A stretch of DNA of 64,000 bases, from contig CM040451.1 of NCBI GenBank assembly GCA_022749755.1, positions 10,119,871 through 10,183,870 of the forward strand, given 5' to 3'. This DNA is from Azadirachta indica (lineage: Eukaryota > Streptophyta > Magnoliopsida > Sapindales > Meliaceae). Made by a program: the position numbers and the translations under genes. The notes beneath the pieces were generated by a model. That model worked only from the letters and a program-made list of their open reading frames with translations, ran no database searches and was not told the origin of the DNA. Below are positions 31,592 through 43,534 of the stretch, in pieces (the stretch's first letter is position 1; every line of letters starts with the position of its first letter).

Positions 31592-32900
31592 GACACCCTT
31601 TAATTTGCTCTGAATCCCTAATCATATGTACACAAAACAAGCTTTTATGGAGATAAAAATTGAAAAATAAACATAGCTGTTATCTTCATTGTGCGTCAGT
31701 ATATGCAACAAAATCATAGAAAATTTCCATGATGTGGAAAAATCCACGTCCTTCGTATGCAACCTGGCCACTTTTCATCTACTGAATAATCATTTTGGGT
31801 TTATTCTATTACCTTGTCTTCTTATCTGACATTGACTTTGACGCTTGTGTTTGACTTTTCAAATGTAAAAAAGGGCTGATTAGGATATGAGTGGTTGGGG
31901 ACAAGCCGACGTGATCCTTAAAAAGAAATACGGTATACCCTATTTATCAACTATAGTTTATGCTCAATGGTAAGTGCCTGATTCAGAATGATATGAGAGC
32001 TAGCACGCCCATGGGGCGTGTTCCAGTTGCAGAAGGTGCAAATTTCTGTGCATTGTCAAGACTAGACGTTAAAAGTAGGAATTAAACTTGTATTTTGATC
32101 TTTAAAGGAAATATGCTACACCTAACTATTAGTTATAACTTTTTGATGTTTAAAAGAAATATGCTACACCCTAACTATTAATTTTAACTTTTTAGATGAA
32201 ATATATTATTATAAAAATCGCGACATAATACTTACCACACGGGTCTATTATAACTTTATTTAATATATTTCTGTGTTTATATATTGTTTATGATGGTTTT
32301 AAATTTCCGAATGAAAGATATTATTATAGAAATAGCAATATAATTTAACAAACGAGGGCAATTTTGGGAGATTGAGAAATCTAATTGAAAGAACCAAATC
32401 AGTCTAATATTATTGAATATATTGGTTTGAATTGATCTATTATTAGGAAGTTCACCTGAATATGACCAATACTATAAATTGTCATTGCAAATTTCCTAAA
32501 TTGACTGCCCTCTTATCAATATATTATAATTATTTTCAATTAAATGAGATTACTATTTTGTGTGTTGTAAAGACATTGGGATACCAGACGACAGGATTTA
32601 TAGGGCATGTGGGTAGTTGGGTGCAACTTGAAATACTTGCTTATGGACCTCTCATTACGAAATATGTTTCGTATATATCTGAAAATATATAATCTTATGT
32701 GTCTAACAATGGAAGAGCAAAGCTAAGAACCCGGTAAGATATTGAGGGGTGAATTCAAGAGAAAAAAAATATATAGTATTATGTATCATATAATGAAGAG
32801 AGCAAAGATTGAGAGCTCATGAACTTGGGGAAACAGTTCAATAACAATTTATGAGGATGCGAATTCTTAAGCTAAGGCTATTTTTAGCCTTTCATTTTTA
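31592..32900. other. Upstream of CRK pseudogene 5, no gene recognised
   Basis: AT-rich non-coding sequence. A local direct repeat of AAATATGCTACACC-type sequence occurs near 32110 and 32160. Nothing else is supported. Confidence 0.45.
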
Positions 32901-33790
32901 CGGATGAGATGATAAAAAGGAGTTGCAAACAATATTATTACCCCAGGAAAAATTAAGCTTTGTTTGAAACTGTAGTATTTTTCGCATGCTCTGAAAACAG
33001 AACTCAAACGAATTTCCAGTAGAATCCATTCATTTTGCGACTAACATTTGATATAATTATAGAGCTTTTATCATCCTGCAGCAATCGTGTCCTTACCTTA
33101 ATACCGAATTAATTTTAATAGGGCATAAATAATTGGTTGAAGGGTGATAATTATCTAATTTTATCTAAAGTCCCGTATCCTATTCGAAGGGCTCACAAAA
33201 AGTCTTATTGGATCTCAACACATGGAGCGTGCTTCGGCCCACAAGAAACTTTATGGAGAAGGAATGAATAGTGTCAGAAAACACTTTTAGACCACATCCA
33301 ATAAATGGGCTACCCATTGAGAGTTTTCTTTTACCATCAAATGAATAGATATGAGTTTTCAAAGATTATAAATTTATTAAAGAATTAAAAATTTATTACT
33401 TAATTTAAAGTTTAAAAATGCAATGAAAATTTATGACAATTAAAAGTACTAATGAATTATACTTATAAATGTGTGTGGAGAGTATTGAACATAAACTAAG
33501 ATATATAAGTTAAATTAAACAGATTTTTATCTAATTTTAATTATTGTCAAAATTAAAAATAAAAAACAATGTTCTAAAAGTAATTTGATAGAGGTAGCAA
33601 TAAATGAATCATTCGTAATATATTTCATTTTCAGTATTGAAATAATTGCAAATTTGTTGGTTGAAATTTTGTATAAAATCTTGTGTGAAAAAAAAAATTG
33701 AACAATTAAACTAAACTTACTCCATACTAGATTGGTAGCACCACACTTATATATATAAAAATAAAAAATAAAAAGAGACCAAGACAACTT
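32900..33790 (-). repeat. Inverted copy of the A-type upstream module
   Basis: Read on the minus strand, this matches the sequence upstream of A (15500-16300) and A' (50260-51060). Shared stretches include TTTCTTGTGGGCCGAAGC and CGCAAAATGAATGGATTC. No A coding sequence follows in this orientation before the sequence diverges at about 32900. Confidence 0.7.
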
Positions 33791-34079
33791 GTGTTTTGAC
33801 AATGCACAAGTGATTCAATCCCTTTGAAGTTCATAATTTTTTAGTATATATATTTTTTTAATTTATGCGAGAAAGAGATAAAATATAATTTTACCTTTTA
33901 ATAATTTTTTTAGTATAAAATGATATGTTTCATCAATTTTGAATGAAATTTTAAAATTAAAATTTTCTTATTTACTTATTAAAAAAAAAATCTAATCCTT
34001 ACATATTTGTATGGTTAACCTTATTTCTTTAATATTTTCTATAAACTGATTTGTTATAATCATTATTGTTGGGATAAAC

Positions 34080-34800
34080 TAATATAAACCAATTTGCAGA
34101 AGCACAATAATTACCTTATTCCCTCTTACGTGAACCTAATAGGAAACAAACAAATAGAGCAACAATTTTTAGCACAAAATCAATTCTTGTACAGCAACCA
34201 TATCATCAACAAAATAACTATAACACAATCAATTTTTAATGTGGAAAACCTCCCCAATGTGAGGAGTAAAAACTACGGGACCGTAGTCCACCCGAAAAAT
34301 CTCCACTATAATCAAATAATGGGAATACACAATTTCTCTCTAGTTAAAACTAGAGGTACACATCCACAATATTCTCAAAATCACACAATCTTGGCAAACA
34401 ATCAAGTTTCACAAAAAAATTAGAGTTCAAGAAAAACATCACCATAATGGTAGCCTAACTTTCAACCACGAAATTTGGAGAAAAGGAGCTCTAAATTTGA
34501 TTTCCACTGTTCAGAATTTACTCCTCTGAATTAGGAAGCTGCTGGTAAAATTTCAGTTCAATCGGACCACAAATCAATTTCCGATTAGCCACTTGATCAA
34601 AACTGTCCCAAGTTTACTGTTCTGCCTCTCTCTAGACGATGAATAGTAACCGCCTCTCTCTCTAAGCGATAAACAGTGCCGCCTCTATACGATAAACAGT
34701 ACTTTCTCTCTCTAGGCGATGAACAGTGCCATCTCTCTCTCTCTAGATGGTGAATAGTACTCACCTCTCTCTTCTTAACTCACATAGATATATGTTGCAA
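34080..34800. mobile_element. Possible LTR or other repeat with CT-rich minisatellite
   Basis: The sequence starts TGTTGGGATAAAC and runs through AAAACCTCCCCAATGTGAGG and ACTACGGGACCGTAGTCC, which resembles plant retroelement non-coding ends. At 34624-34765 there are about five degenerate ~28-bp units of the type CCTCTCTCTAGGCGATGAACAGTG. No right end or target duplication could be fixed. The 109-codon open frame at 34094-34423 is low-complexity and I do not treat it as a gene. Confidence 0.4.
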
Positions 34801-35164
34801 TAAAAAAGAATATTAAATCTTACTTGAAAAAAGATTAAAATGTCTTTTGATTAATTGGGCTTAGTTACTATTAAAGAAAAAATTTGGGTCATCTCTAAAT
34901 AGGAGGAAACCCAACCCAATAATTATATCATTTATTTATTCTGAAAAATACATAATAAAACAAAAAATAATAGTTTTTTACAAAAAAAATTAAGGGTATG
35001 ATGATGATTGTAAAAATTATATACAAATTATTATTTTCATGAGTAGATAAAACAAAATTTTAATTCGTAGATTTTATTAAAACTCAAGGTCAATAAGTTA
35101 TTTTATATTGAAAAATCTATTAAAGTTAAAAAAAAAAAAGGTACATTTTTATCTATTAAAGTAG

Positions 35165-36265
35165 GTTTTTGGCACATTCATTGTACCATCAACATTAAGC
35201 ACAACTATTATTCAGACTTTTGAATGGTGCAAAAACTAAAAAGGGACCTCCATAATTAGCTTACGTAGCAGTGGACTGGAATCCCAATGCGAATTCATTT
35301 TTTTTTTTTTCTCCTTTTCAATGCCAATATGAATAATTCTTTTATATCAGTTCTCATTTTCATCGACCTATATTTATACACCCACTTGTGCTTCTAAATC
35401 AAATTTGACATTCAGTCTCTAATATTTAAATTTCGGCATTTACTTTAATTTATTGATTTACATGTGTAATTAAGTTGAAAATTATAAAAAGCTACAGTAG
35501 AAAAAATTTACAAAAACAAACATATGCATATACTCTTAAGCAGAGTTTTTTAGGAGTAAAACTTTTACCTATAAAATTTTTATGAGTAGAATTTTTAATA
35601 AAATTTATTAATTATTTAGTTGTCATAAATAAATTAAAAAATATTTGAATACTTAGTCTAATAAAAAATTTTTTTTTAATATAATATTTTAAAATAAAGT
35701 AAAGATACTTTAAATAATTTCATCTTTTAAAAAAATTAAAGAAATTTTACTGCCAAAAGTTTAAAATTTGGGTTTCTTCTTGTATAAGAAAAATAAATTT
35801 TTTAATTCTTAAAAGTTTTTCAATCCAAACAAGTTATATCTTAAAATTTTAAAAAAAATTTATTATTAGAAAAACCTTTTTAATTAATGAAAAAAGTTAA
35901 ACCAAATAGACACTTAGAATAATTACAATCTAAGTCACAAATAGTGCACAAGACCAATATGTTCTTGTGATCCCTCTAGAAAATTAATTATGACACCTAA
36001 AATTAATATTCCTAAAAGTATATACAGCAAAGATAGATGACATGAGATTTGATGACAATAATTAATTCTTATCTATTTGCACCTAATAAAATGAAACAGA
36101 ATAATAATTGTTTGAGTTTAATTAAAAAGCTGGATACTAAGTTTTGCACAGTTATATTTCGGGAGTTGCCCAAACAATGATCTCTAACAATTTAAAAATG
36201 AGATTATGACAATTAATCTTTCTACGGGTCCCTGGTGTCATAAATTTTTAAATATGCATGGCGAT
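35165..36265. repeat. Second copy of gene A 3' flank
   Basis: This matches 18240-19285 (for example GTAGCAGTGGACTGGAATCC), with both resembling 53130-53880 downstream of A'. The MITE copy at about 35530-35917 is inserted within it. It marks the right edge of the block inserted between A and B. Confidence 0.7.
35530..35917. mobile_element. Second MITE copy
   Basis: Diverged copy of the element at 27995-28420, in the same orientation. The right end reads AAAAGTTAAACCAAATAGAC; the left end is eroded. It lies inside the 35165-36265 repeat and is absent from the corresponding place at 18500-18650, so it inserted after that duplication. Confidence 0.65.
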
Positions 36266-36726
36266 TTTTCATAATATACAGTAGCTGTAAATCATTTTTC
36301 TCTATTTTTGAGAAAACTCTTCACAACTAACTGTGCTCCAACAAACAAAATTTATTTAAGAAAGAATTAAAAACTTAGCCTGGTTGTCTAGTAGATCAGA
36401 AGCCAAGTACTAAACTATCTAACTCTTTTAAGACAACTCTACAGTTTATACTTACTGCACAATTTGTTGCTTCAAACTCCTCAACAAATAAATAAAATTA
36501 ATTTAATAAATACACATGCATTCTGACAAATATATATCATGTCACGAATTCTTCGCCATCACTTTGTTGGGATCCTTCAAATCAAATATTTATGGGTATT
36601 AAGGTGTTACATCTATACACCGGTGCTACTTTTGTGGGAAATGATTATCTAATTGATACGCGAGGTCCTTGGTGGAATCCAAATGCAATATTGGCTTATT
36701 AAAACAACTTGGTATGTTCAACAATC

Positions 36727-38163
36727 TATTGGATGTTGGAGGGCTTAGATTACCAAAAAGAGATAAATTTATTAAGAATAATTATGAATAAGAAAAGAGG
36801 GAGAACCTTATTATCTTATTGATTTCTAGTTTTTTGACTTATCAAGCTTCTAAAAATTCTCAAGAATACAATAAAATAACTCACTCCTATTTATTATAGG
36901 ACACCTTCTTAATTAACGGTTAGAATTATATTAACACATATTTAATCTAATGATACAAATTTTCTTCTAAAAATATTGATAATAATATCTAGATATTCAT
37001 AATAAATATCTAAATATTTATTACAATTATCTAGTTAATTTGATGAATTATCTTTCTATTCTCATCCATGTTCGTGATCTCGTCCTTAACTACTGTCTCT
37101 TCCACGTTCTCATTGTCAAAACTTTCTATATTTTCTTTGAAGATAAACTTTGTTTGGAGAACTTGCTCCAAGGTCTCTTGCTTTCTCTTTTTTCTTTTCT
37201 TCATATGCTTGTAACTAACTCATGAATTTTTTAATAACATAGACTTCTAAATCTCTTTAGTGTTTGAAGATATATCTTCTTTACCTTTTCGGTACCTTTA
37301 TACATGTTTTGATGCATCTTTCAAGCTTCTTTGGCCGTGGTTACATTGGCAACTTTCTCAAAACTATCTTCATCCAATCATAGATGAATAAGGTAGAGAG
37401 TTTTTTTATCTCTTTTTCTTGAACTCTTTACTTAGAGAGCTTTCTTATCTCTCTTTCTTGAGCCTTTCATGTAGAAAGGGTTTTTGTCTCGTTTTCTTAA
37501 ATCCTTTAAGAGATCCTTTTAAATTTGAATAAAGGTTGTCTCATCTTTTGGCATAACATACCCTTTCTCAACAACTTCTTATATATTTTGAGTTTCTAAC
37601 AAAGTCTTCATCTTGATACTCTAGTATCATAATTGCTCTTGATGACATTGGAACTTGCAAAGAGAGTCATTCTATTACTTAGCATAATTACTCATACCTT
37701 AACTCTAATACCACTTTATTGGAAATCAAAGAACTTAAATTACAAAAAAAGATAAATTTGTTATGAATGATTATGAATAAGAAAGGAGGGAAAAACTTAT
37801 AATCTTATAGATTTCTAATTTTTTGGCTTATCAAACTTCTCAAGTTTTTAAAAATACAATGAAATAACTCACTTTTATTTATAATATGACACCTCTTTAA
37901 CCAACGGTTAGAAATATGCCAACACAAATCTAATTTAATAAGTACAAATTTTTTTCTAGAAATTTTCATAATAATATTTAGATATTTATTATAATTATTT
38001 AAATATTTTTTACAAATATCTAGATTTTATTACTAAATATTTATATATTTATTTCATAAATATTTAGATATTTTGCTTACAAATTTCTAGAAATTGAGTC
38101 ATACTATTTCTAAACCCAACTTACAAATCCAATTTATATTCCAATCAAATTTAATTTCCAACA
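36727..38163 (-). mobile_element. Short non-autonomous copia-type LTR element with 5-bp target duplication
   Basis: The element lies between perfect CAATC duplications at 36722-36726 and 38164-38168. The homologous site downstream of A' (near 54440-54450) is empty. The right LTR (37717-38163) reads TGTTGG...CCAATA on the minus strand. A primer-site-like TGGTATTAGAGT follows after a 3-base spacer. The left LTR (from 36727) is shorter, about 310 bases recognisable. The ~670-base interior keeps remnants of a copia gag (UBN2-type), such as FEKVANVTTAKEAWKM and KVKKIYLQTLKRF on the minus strand, with stops. There is no pol, so it depended on other elements for movement. Confidence 0.8.
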
Positions 38164-38168
38164 CAATC

Positions 38169-39259
38169 TTCATAGATTAGTTTTAATTACATCAAAACAT
38201 AGCCGTTTTGATGCTAAGATGATGAATGAATCTTTCATTTTAATGTTTAATGGATCATTTCCTTTTTTTTCCAGTAACGAGAAGATTTCGTGATGATCTG
38301 ATAATTATCTAGCATGATTCAATGTAACAAGTTCTAATAGAGGTTAGTCCTTTGTTCAAATTCCGTCGCCATATGCCATTGGTCATTTTCCACTAACTTT
38401 CCTTGCAGAAGATACATATGTTAGTATTATTCCACATTCCACTAGTCTTATTGAACCCTCGTTAGATTCAAAATGACTTAATTAGATTAAAATATTCCAA
38501 TATTACAAAATAGGCTGCGAAGTGAAGAAGCTATTGAAGAAAGCACTTTGATAGGTCAGATATTGAAGTTTTTGTTTGACTAATAAAATTTCTTAACGAT
38601 TAATATTAATCTCCTAAACAACAAATTAGCTCTTTAAAATGTAATGACAGAATGTCGGCCAATATGAATCAATTTGATGCTTTTTGGGTCACATTTAATG
38701 CATGTCCAATTTGAATGTGATGCTTGGGAAGTGGAAACCACGCAAATTAAATTTTGTTTGTACATATTCACAACTTGTGCTTAAAAAAAAAAAAATTCCC
38801 AACTTGTGCTATAGGATTCGAACCATTGATATAATTGTATACTTTATTCACTGATCGCTAACCCATTAATGGATGGATCATCATCTAAATAAGGCACTTT
38901 AGAGTGAGAATGCTTTTTCAAGTGGACGTCTCTCCTATCGCAAATAATGTTTGCTAAAATTGGCTGAAATCAAAGTAGTAGTAGTGCTTCCTAAAATTTT
39001 ATTTTATGCCGATTAAATTAGCCAGGTCCAGAATAATGAGCTATATATTTAGATCCATCACAACGAGAAGATCAGACCTACCACTTTTTCTAGGTTGCTT
39101 TTGGGTCAAATTACTTAGTTTCGACATTCAAAACCATATTTTCAATAACGATTTTATAAAATGATGAAAACGTTTCTCTCAAAAACCAGAGGCTGTGCTT
39201 AATAATTATGCGGTTAACATTAGAAAAGTGTCTTTATGTATCTTAATCCTCAACAGCGA
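38169..39259. other. Non-coding region upstream of gene B
   Basis: No gene is seen. It matches about 54450-55550 upstream of B' over most of its length and is the distal upstream part of the B module. Confidence 0.6.
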
Positions 39260-39334
39260 GTCAAATAGTTGACATCCGACTGACTAGATAGTCAACAATT
39301 TCTACGATAATGAGTACGTGATCTCTATTTATAG
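39260..39334 (+). promoter_or_regulatory. Gene B promoter: three W-box cores and TATA box
   Basis: W-box cores (TTGAC or GTCAA) lie at 39260-39264, 39269-39273 and 39291-39295, followed by TATTTATAG at 39326-39334. The ATG at 39414 is about 80 bases further. The first and last W-box sites and the TATA site recur at B'. CRK-family promoters are commonly W-box rich (WRKY targets); binding here is inferred. Confidence 0.5.
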
Positions 39335-39413
39335 GCAAGCGATCACGCCATTAGTGCACAGGAAAATAACTGATAACCGAGAACAGTCCTTCATTTTGGT
39401 TGAAAGCACGACA

Positions 39414-40164
39414 ATGGCTTCTTCAAAAATGCTATTCTTCTTCTGTTCTATAGCCTTACACCTTGTTGTGCTCACCATTGCGCAGCAAGATAACCTACTG
39501 TTGCACCTTTGCTTGAGTGAATTCGGCAACTTCACTAGAGGGAGTGCCCTATCAAACAAACCTCAAACAAACACTCTCCTCCATCTCTGCCAATACTAAA
39601 TCCAACGGCGGCGGTTTTTACACTGCGTCCTACAGCCGAAATAGCAATCAAGCTAATGCCTTGGCATTTTGTAGAGGAGATGTTAAACCAGACAATTGCC
39701 GCAGTTGCATCAATAATGCTATTCTTGAGCTCCCAAAACGTTGTCCTACCCAGAAAGAGTCTGTAATCTGGTACGATTATTGCATGTTAAGGTACTCAAA
39801 CCGCTACTTCTTTGGGAACATGGAATTCGGACCCTGGTTCTGGATGTATAACTTGAATAACGTATCGGATCCGACTACCTTCAACCAGGCAGTGAAAACC
39901 TTGTTGGATAACCTGAAACATCAAGCAGCCTCTGGGCATTCTCATCTCAAGTTTGCAACAGAGAGTGCTGCCACGACAGATTCTCTAACAATATATGCAC
40001 TTGTGCAGTGTTCTAATGACATGTCTCAGCAGCAGTGCGTTGATTGCCTGAATAAAGCCACAGCATTGCTTCCAGATTGCTGTGATGGAAGACAAGGAGG
40101 CAAAGTTATCGCCCCCAGCTGTAATTTCAGGTACGAGATCGGTCGTTTCTATGACCTTAGCTAA
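39414..40164 (+). pseudogene. Gene B: secreted two-DUF26 protein, one-base frameshift
   Basis: Paralogue of B' (55708). The ATG at 39414 starts MASSKMLFFFCSIALHLVVL (signal peptide). An extra C within 39547-39549 (CCC where B' has CC) shifts the frame after TRGSA. From 39517 the other frame is open for the rest of the protein to a stop at 40162-40164. Both C-X8-C-X2-C motifs are intact in the DNA, including the second (CSNDMSQQQCVDC) that B' has lost. No other lesion is seen, so this is recent; a sequencing error in a three-C run cannot be excluded. The sequence after the stop still resembles a CRK exon 1 linker. No kinase follows. Confidence 0.82.
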
Positions 40165-42430
40165 CTACAGCAGATGAATACCACCAACCCCAATCCCCAA
40201 TCCCATCACAATAGCTCAACGGCCAGCGTCTTCACACAGTAAAAGGTAATTTCCGTTCGTCAGTAACTCAAATTTTACTATTTCTTGTAAAATTTGTATC
40301 ACATAGAGTTTGTTTCGTTTTCATATTCAAAAGGTTTGAATGTTTGTCGTTTTCATGTTATCAGATTAATAAAATTAGGTAGAATTTATTCAGCACTTCA
40401 TTTGTCTATTACTCGCCCTGCCCCCATTTGTTACTTTGTCAAAAATTTCAACTTTTGACCATGATTGATCAAAATGATTACAATTTTGCCTTTCATTAGC
40501 AGTTAACGTAACCGAAGCCGAAAGAAAGAATGAAATATGTATTAATAAAAAATTACGAAATTTATGGTATTTCATACCAAATTTCTTGATTAAATTAGTT
40601 ATATTTAGAAATCCCACTTGGCGAAGGTGTGGGCCATATATTGCTGTGGTGATCTCTATCGCATGACGATCAATGCAGAAAGTTGTTTAATTTCAACTAC
40701 GAAGTAAGCAATAAAATGTCTCCCAAGCCTTGTAAAATTTTTTTAAGCTTCTAACTGTAAGCAATCGATTTGGATAATTTGTAGCCCCCATCAAATCAAC
40801 AAACTAACGAAGAAAAAGAAAAAGTAGATTTGATTATTTACAATCCAAAGAACTTTTTTTCAGAAAAGAGAAGATTAAAAGCTAATATTTTCTGCCAAAA
40901 TAGCTTACCAGAATTTTTCTTAGCATTCTACACTAGATTTGCCAACTAATCTCATTGAAACTTTCACAAATTACCCAAAATCCTAAGCTTAATCCAATAA
41001 TTTCTTCACCAGAGGAACACCATTCAAATTGATTTGTCGATTCTTTTCCTCAATAATAAAAAACATTCAAAACCTTAGTCCTTGGCCATGGGTTGTCAAA
41101 ATCCAAACTACTTTTCTCTGCCGCTGCTTCATTGCCAACCCCACCACTATCGCCTTATCCACACCCTCCGATCGCCCCCACCACAACCACCTTATCTGCA
41201 TCTTCCTCTACCAGGCTACCCTCCTTAACCATCACATACTAGACTTTTTTCATTGATCTTTAAAAAAATATATATATAATAAAGTACATCAATTTTTTTC
41301 CACCAAAATTAAATTTTCTCCTTATTTAGCTTTTGTAGAAGTAAATATAATCTTATAATTAATAATCAATAAATAAAAATTATAACTCAACATATATAAA
41401 ATATGAATAGATCAACAACTTCATATTTTTGTACATATTACATTTATTTTAGATTATTAAATCTATACACTTTTAATAATTGACATTAAATTTGACACAT
41501 GTAGTTAATGTATCATTAATTCAATATAATTAATATATATAAATTTAATTTCAATTATTAGAAATATATAAATCCAACGATTTATAAATATTTTTAAAAA
41601 TATGGGATGATTGGTCCATCTCATATAAAAATATGAACACATTAATACTTTTAAAAATAAATAAATTAATATTAATTATTTTTTATAATACTTTAATATA
41701 TTTTTTTCCTTAATCTAATTTCAACAAGATCTTTGAATTAATGCAAGAAAATTTTTTGGATACATAGACCAATAAGATTTTAGAATTAGAGAAAATCCCA
41801 AGTTCCAACTAGCTAGCTGCTCAAAGTCTTGGTAGTTGCTAAAATTTTTTGTAGACACTTACCTAAACTAGAAGCCCTTTTTTACTCCTGATCTTCTACA
41901 TTTGGAAGTCCTCCTTTCCAGGTTGTTATGAATTTCCTTCTATGGTATAAGATTTACAATAAATAAATAAAAAATTCTTCAGCAACCTCACATTTTTCCA
42001 ACTTTTTTACATCAATTTTTAACTTTTAAATCTAAACACACTAACAGTTGAGATTAATCTCAAAAATATATTACAACTTTTTTAATATTTTATTAAAATA
42101 TCTAATTCTTTTATTATAATTCTAAACTGTTCTCATTATAATTTTAAAAAAATTTTGTCATATATATATAAAAAAAAAATACAAATTATAATAGAAAGGC
42201 TGAAAATTACAACAAAGAATTAAAAAAGGTCGAAATATATGTATAGTACCTCCTTATATTATATCCTCATACACCGTAACATTACTTTTAAAGTTTTTGA
42301 GAAGTGGAACTAATTAAAATATTGAGAATTCTAATACAAAATTCTTTTAAGAAAAATTGAATATAACAATACATTAGATTTATAAATTTGTGTCACGTAA
42401 GAATGACCTGTTACATGATTCATATACCAC
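40165..42430. other. Intergenic between B and C
   Basis: No gene is seen. The first ~1.1 kb matches the 3' flank of B' (56458-56980 and 58526-58990). The part from about 41700 matches the region before C' (59100-59750). The open frame at 41029-41256 falls in a CCACCACTATCGCC-rich stretch also present near 58930-59020 but not conserved as a frame. Confidence 0.6.
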
Positions 42431-42769
42431 TACTAAATATCAACCGCTAAGACATTAATTGGTATTTTTTCCACCAAGAGATTTTCGAACCGCAATGAGT
42501 ACATCTGCTTTAAACTAAGGTCTTCTTTCTCGTTGAAATGCTCCGATGGTAGAAGTTTCCCACCTTGAAAATCAACGGAAATAGCGACCGCAGGTCGTTT
42601 ACTTGGAAAGTCACTCGACATGGGACCAACAACAAATAAGACAATCAATGAGAACGAGTCAGTAAATCTATATTTAGATGGAGAAGCCATCCACCCAGTA
42701 GCTCGCAGAAGACATAATAAACCATCCTGATTCTCACGGCAAGAATAGTCCTTAGCTGAAAGCAAGATA
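42431..42769 (+). promoter_or_regulatory. Gene C upstream region with TATA box
   Basis: TATATTTAG lies at 42669-42677, about 93 bases before the ATG. The block is strongly conserved with 59760-60113 upstream of C' (shared CGACCGCAGGTCGTTTACTT, for example), well beyond the average of the flanks. Confidence 0.5.
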
Positions 42770-43534
42770 ATGGCTTCTCTAAGACTGCTATTCTACTTCT
42801 ATTCCATTGTCTTATGCCATGTTACTCTGTCTGTTGCGCAGCAACAAACGGTACTGGACACAATCTGTTTAGCGGAGAAAGGCATCTTCACCAGAAATAG
42901 TATCTACCAAAAAAACCTCAGGGGTGCACTCTCCAGCCTCATCTCTAACAAGAGGATCAACTCTGGTTTCTACCGTGCCTCCTTTGGAAGAAATCGCGAT
43001 CAAGTTAATGCAATGGCACTTTGCAGAGGAGACGCTAAGCCGAATGTTTGCCGTAGTTGCATCAGTAGGGCTACTTTTAAGCTGCAAAAAAGTTGTCCCA
43101 TCCAGAAGGAGGCTGTTATATGGTATGATAATTGTATGTTAAGGTACTCATACCGCTACTTCTTCGGCAACTTGGAATTCGAGCCCTATTTCTGGATGTA
43201 TAACTTGAAAACAGTAACTAATGCAAATGCCTTCACGCGGGTATTAAGTTCCTTGTTGAATAGGCTGAAAAATCAAGCAGCTTCTGGTAGTTTACGTCGC
43301 AAGTTTGCCACAGGAAGTTTAACGGTGCCAAACGCTCAAACGATATTTGCACTTGTGCAGTGTACTCCTGATTTGTCTAAACAGCAGTGCATTAATTGCT
43401 TAAATCAAGCCACCAACTTGCTTCGGAAATGTTGTATTGCAAAACAAGGACGAAGACTTGTCGCAAAACAAGGAGGAAGGGTTATCGCACCCAGTTGTAA
43501 TTTTAGGTACGAGATTAATCGTTTCTATGCATGA
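42770..43534 (+). CDS. Gene C: secreted two-DUF26 cysteine-rich repeat protein
   Basis: Single-exon open frame of 254 aa. Signal peptide is about 1-24 (…LSVAQQ). DUF26-1 has C85-X8-C94-X2-C97 and DUF26-2 has C198-X8-C207-X2-C210. No transmembrane or kinase part follows, so it is predicted to be secreted to the apoplast. The family is cysteine-rich repeat secretory proteins, related to plasmodesmata-located proteins and ginkbilobin. Oddity: an eight-residue direct duplication (residues 224-231 and 232-239, AKQGRRLV then AKQGGRVI) just before the conserved APSCNFRYE end. It is shared with C' but absent from A, B and D. Its role is unknown; antifungal or glycan-binding activity is only a family-level possibility. 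Confidence 0.87.
   Translation: MASLRLLFYFYSIVLCHVTLSVAQQQTVLDTICLAEKGIFTRNSIYQKNLRGALSSLISNKRINSGFYRASFGRNRDQVNAMALCRGDAKPNVCRSCISRATFKLQKSCPIQKEAVIWYDNCMLRYSYRYFFGNLEFEPYFWMYNLKTVTNANAFTRVLSSLLNRLKNQAASGSLRRKFATGSLTVPNAQTIFALVQCTPDLSKQQCINCLNQATNLLRKCCIAKQGRRLVAKQGGRVIAPSCNFRYEINRFYA
43439..43486 (+). repeat. 24-bp tandem duplication inside gene C
   Basis: Two 24-base units (43439-43462 and 43463-43486) keep the frame and encode the duplicated KQG-containing octapeptide. Both units start with GCA; both units in C' start with ACA. Confidence 0.85.

Noticed and set aside
34094..34423. 109-codon Asn/Gln-rich open frame
   Set aside because: Low-complexity composition inside a probable repeat, with no motif and no clear start context.
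42433..42765. 110-codon minus-strand open frame upstream of gene C
   Set aside because: It lies in the conserved C/C' upstream block, but the C' counterpart is not open over the same length. It has no family features and is better explained by the conserved 5' region.
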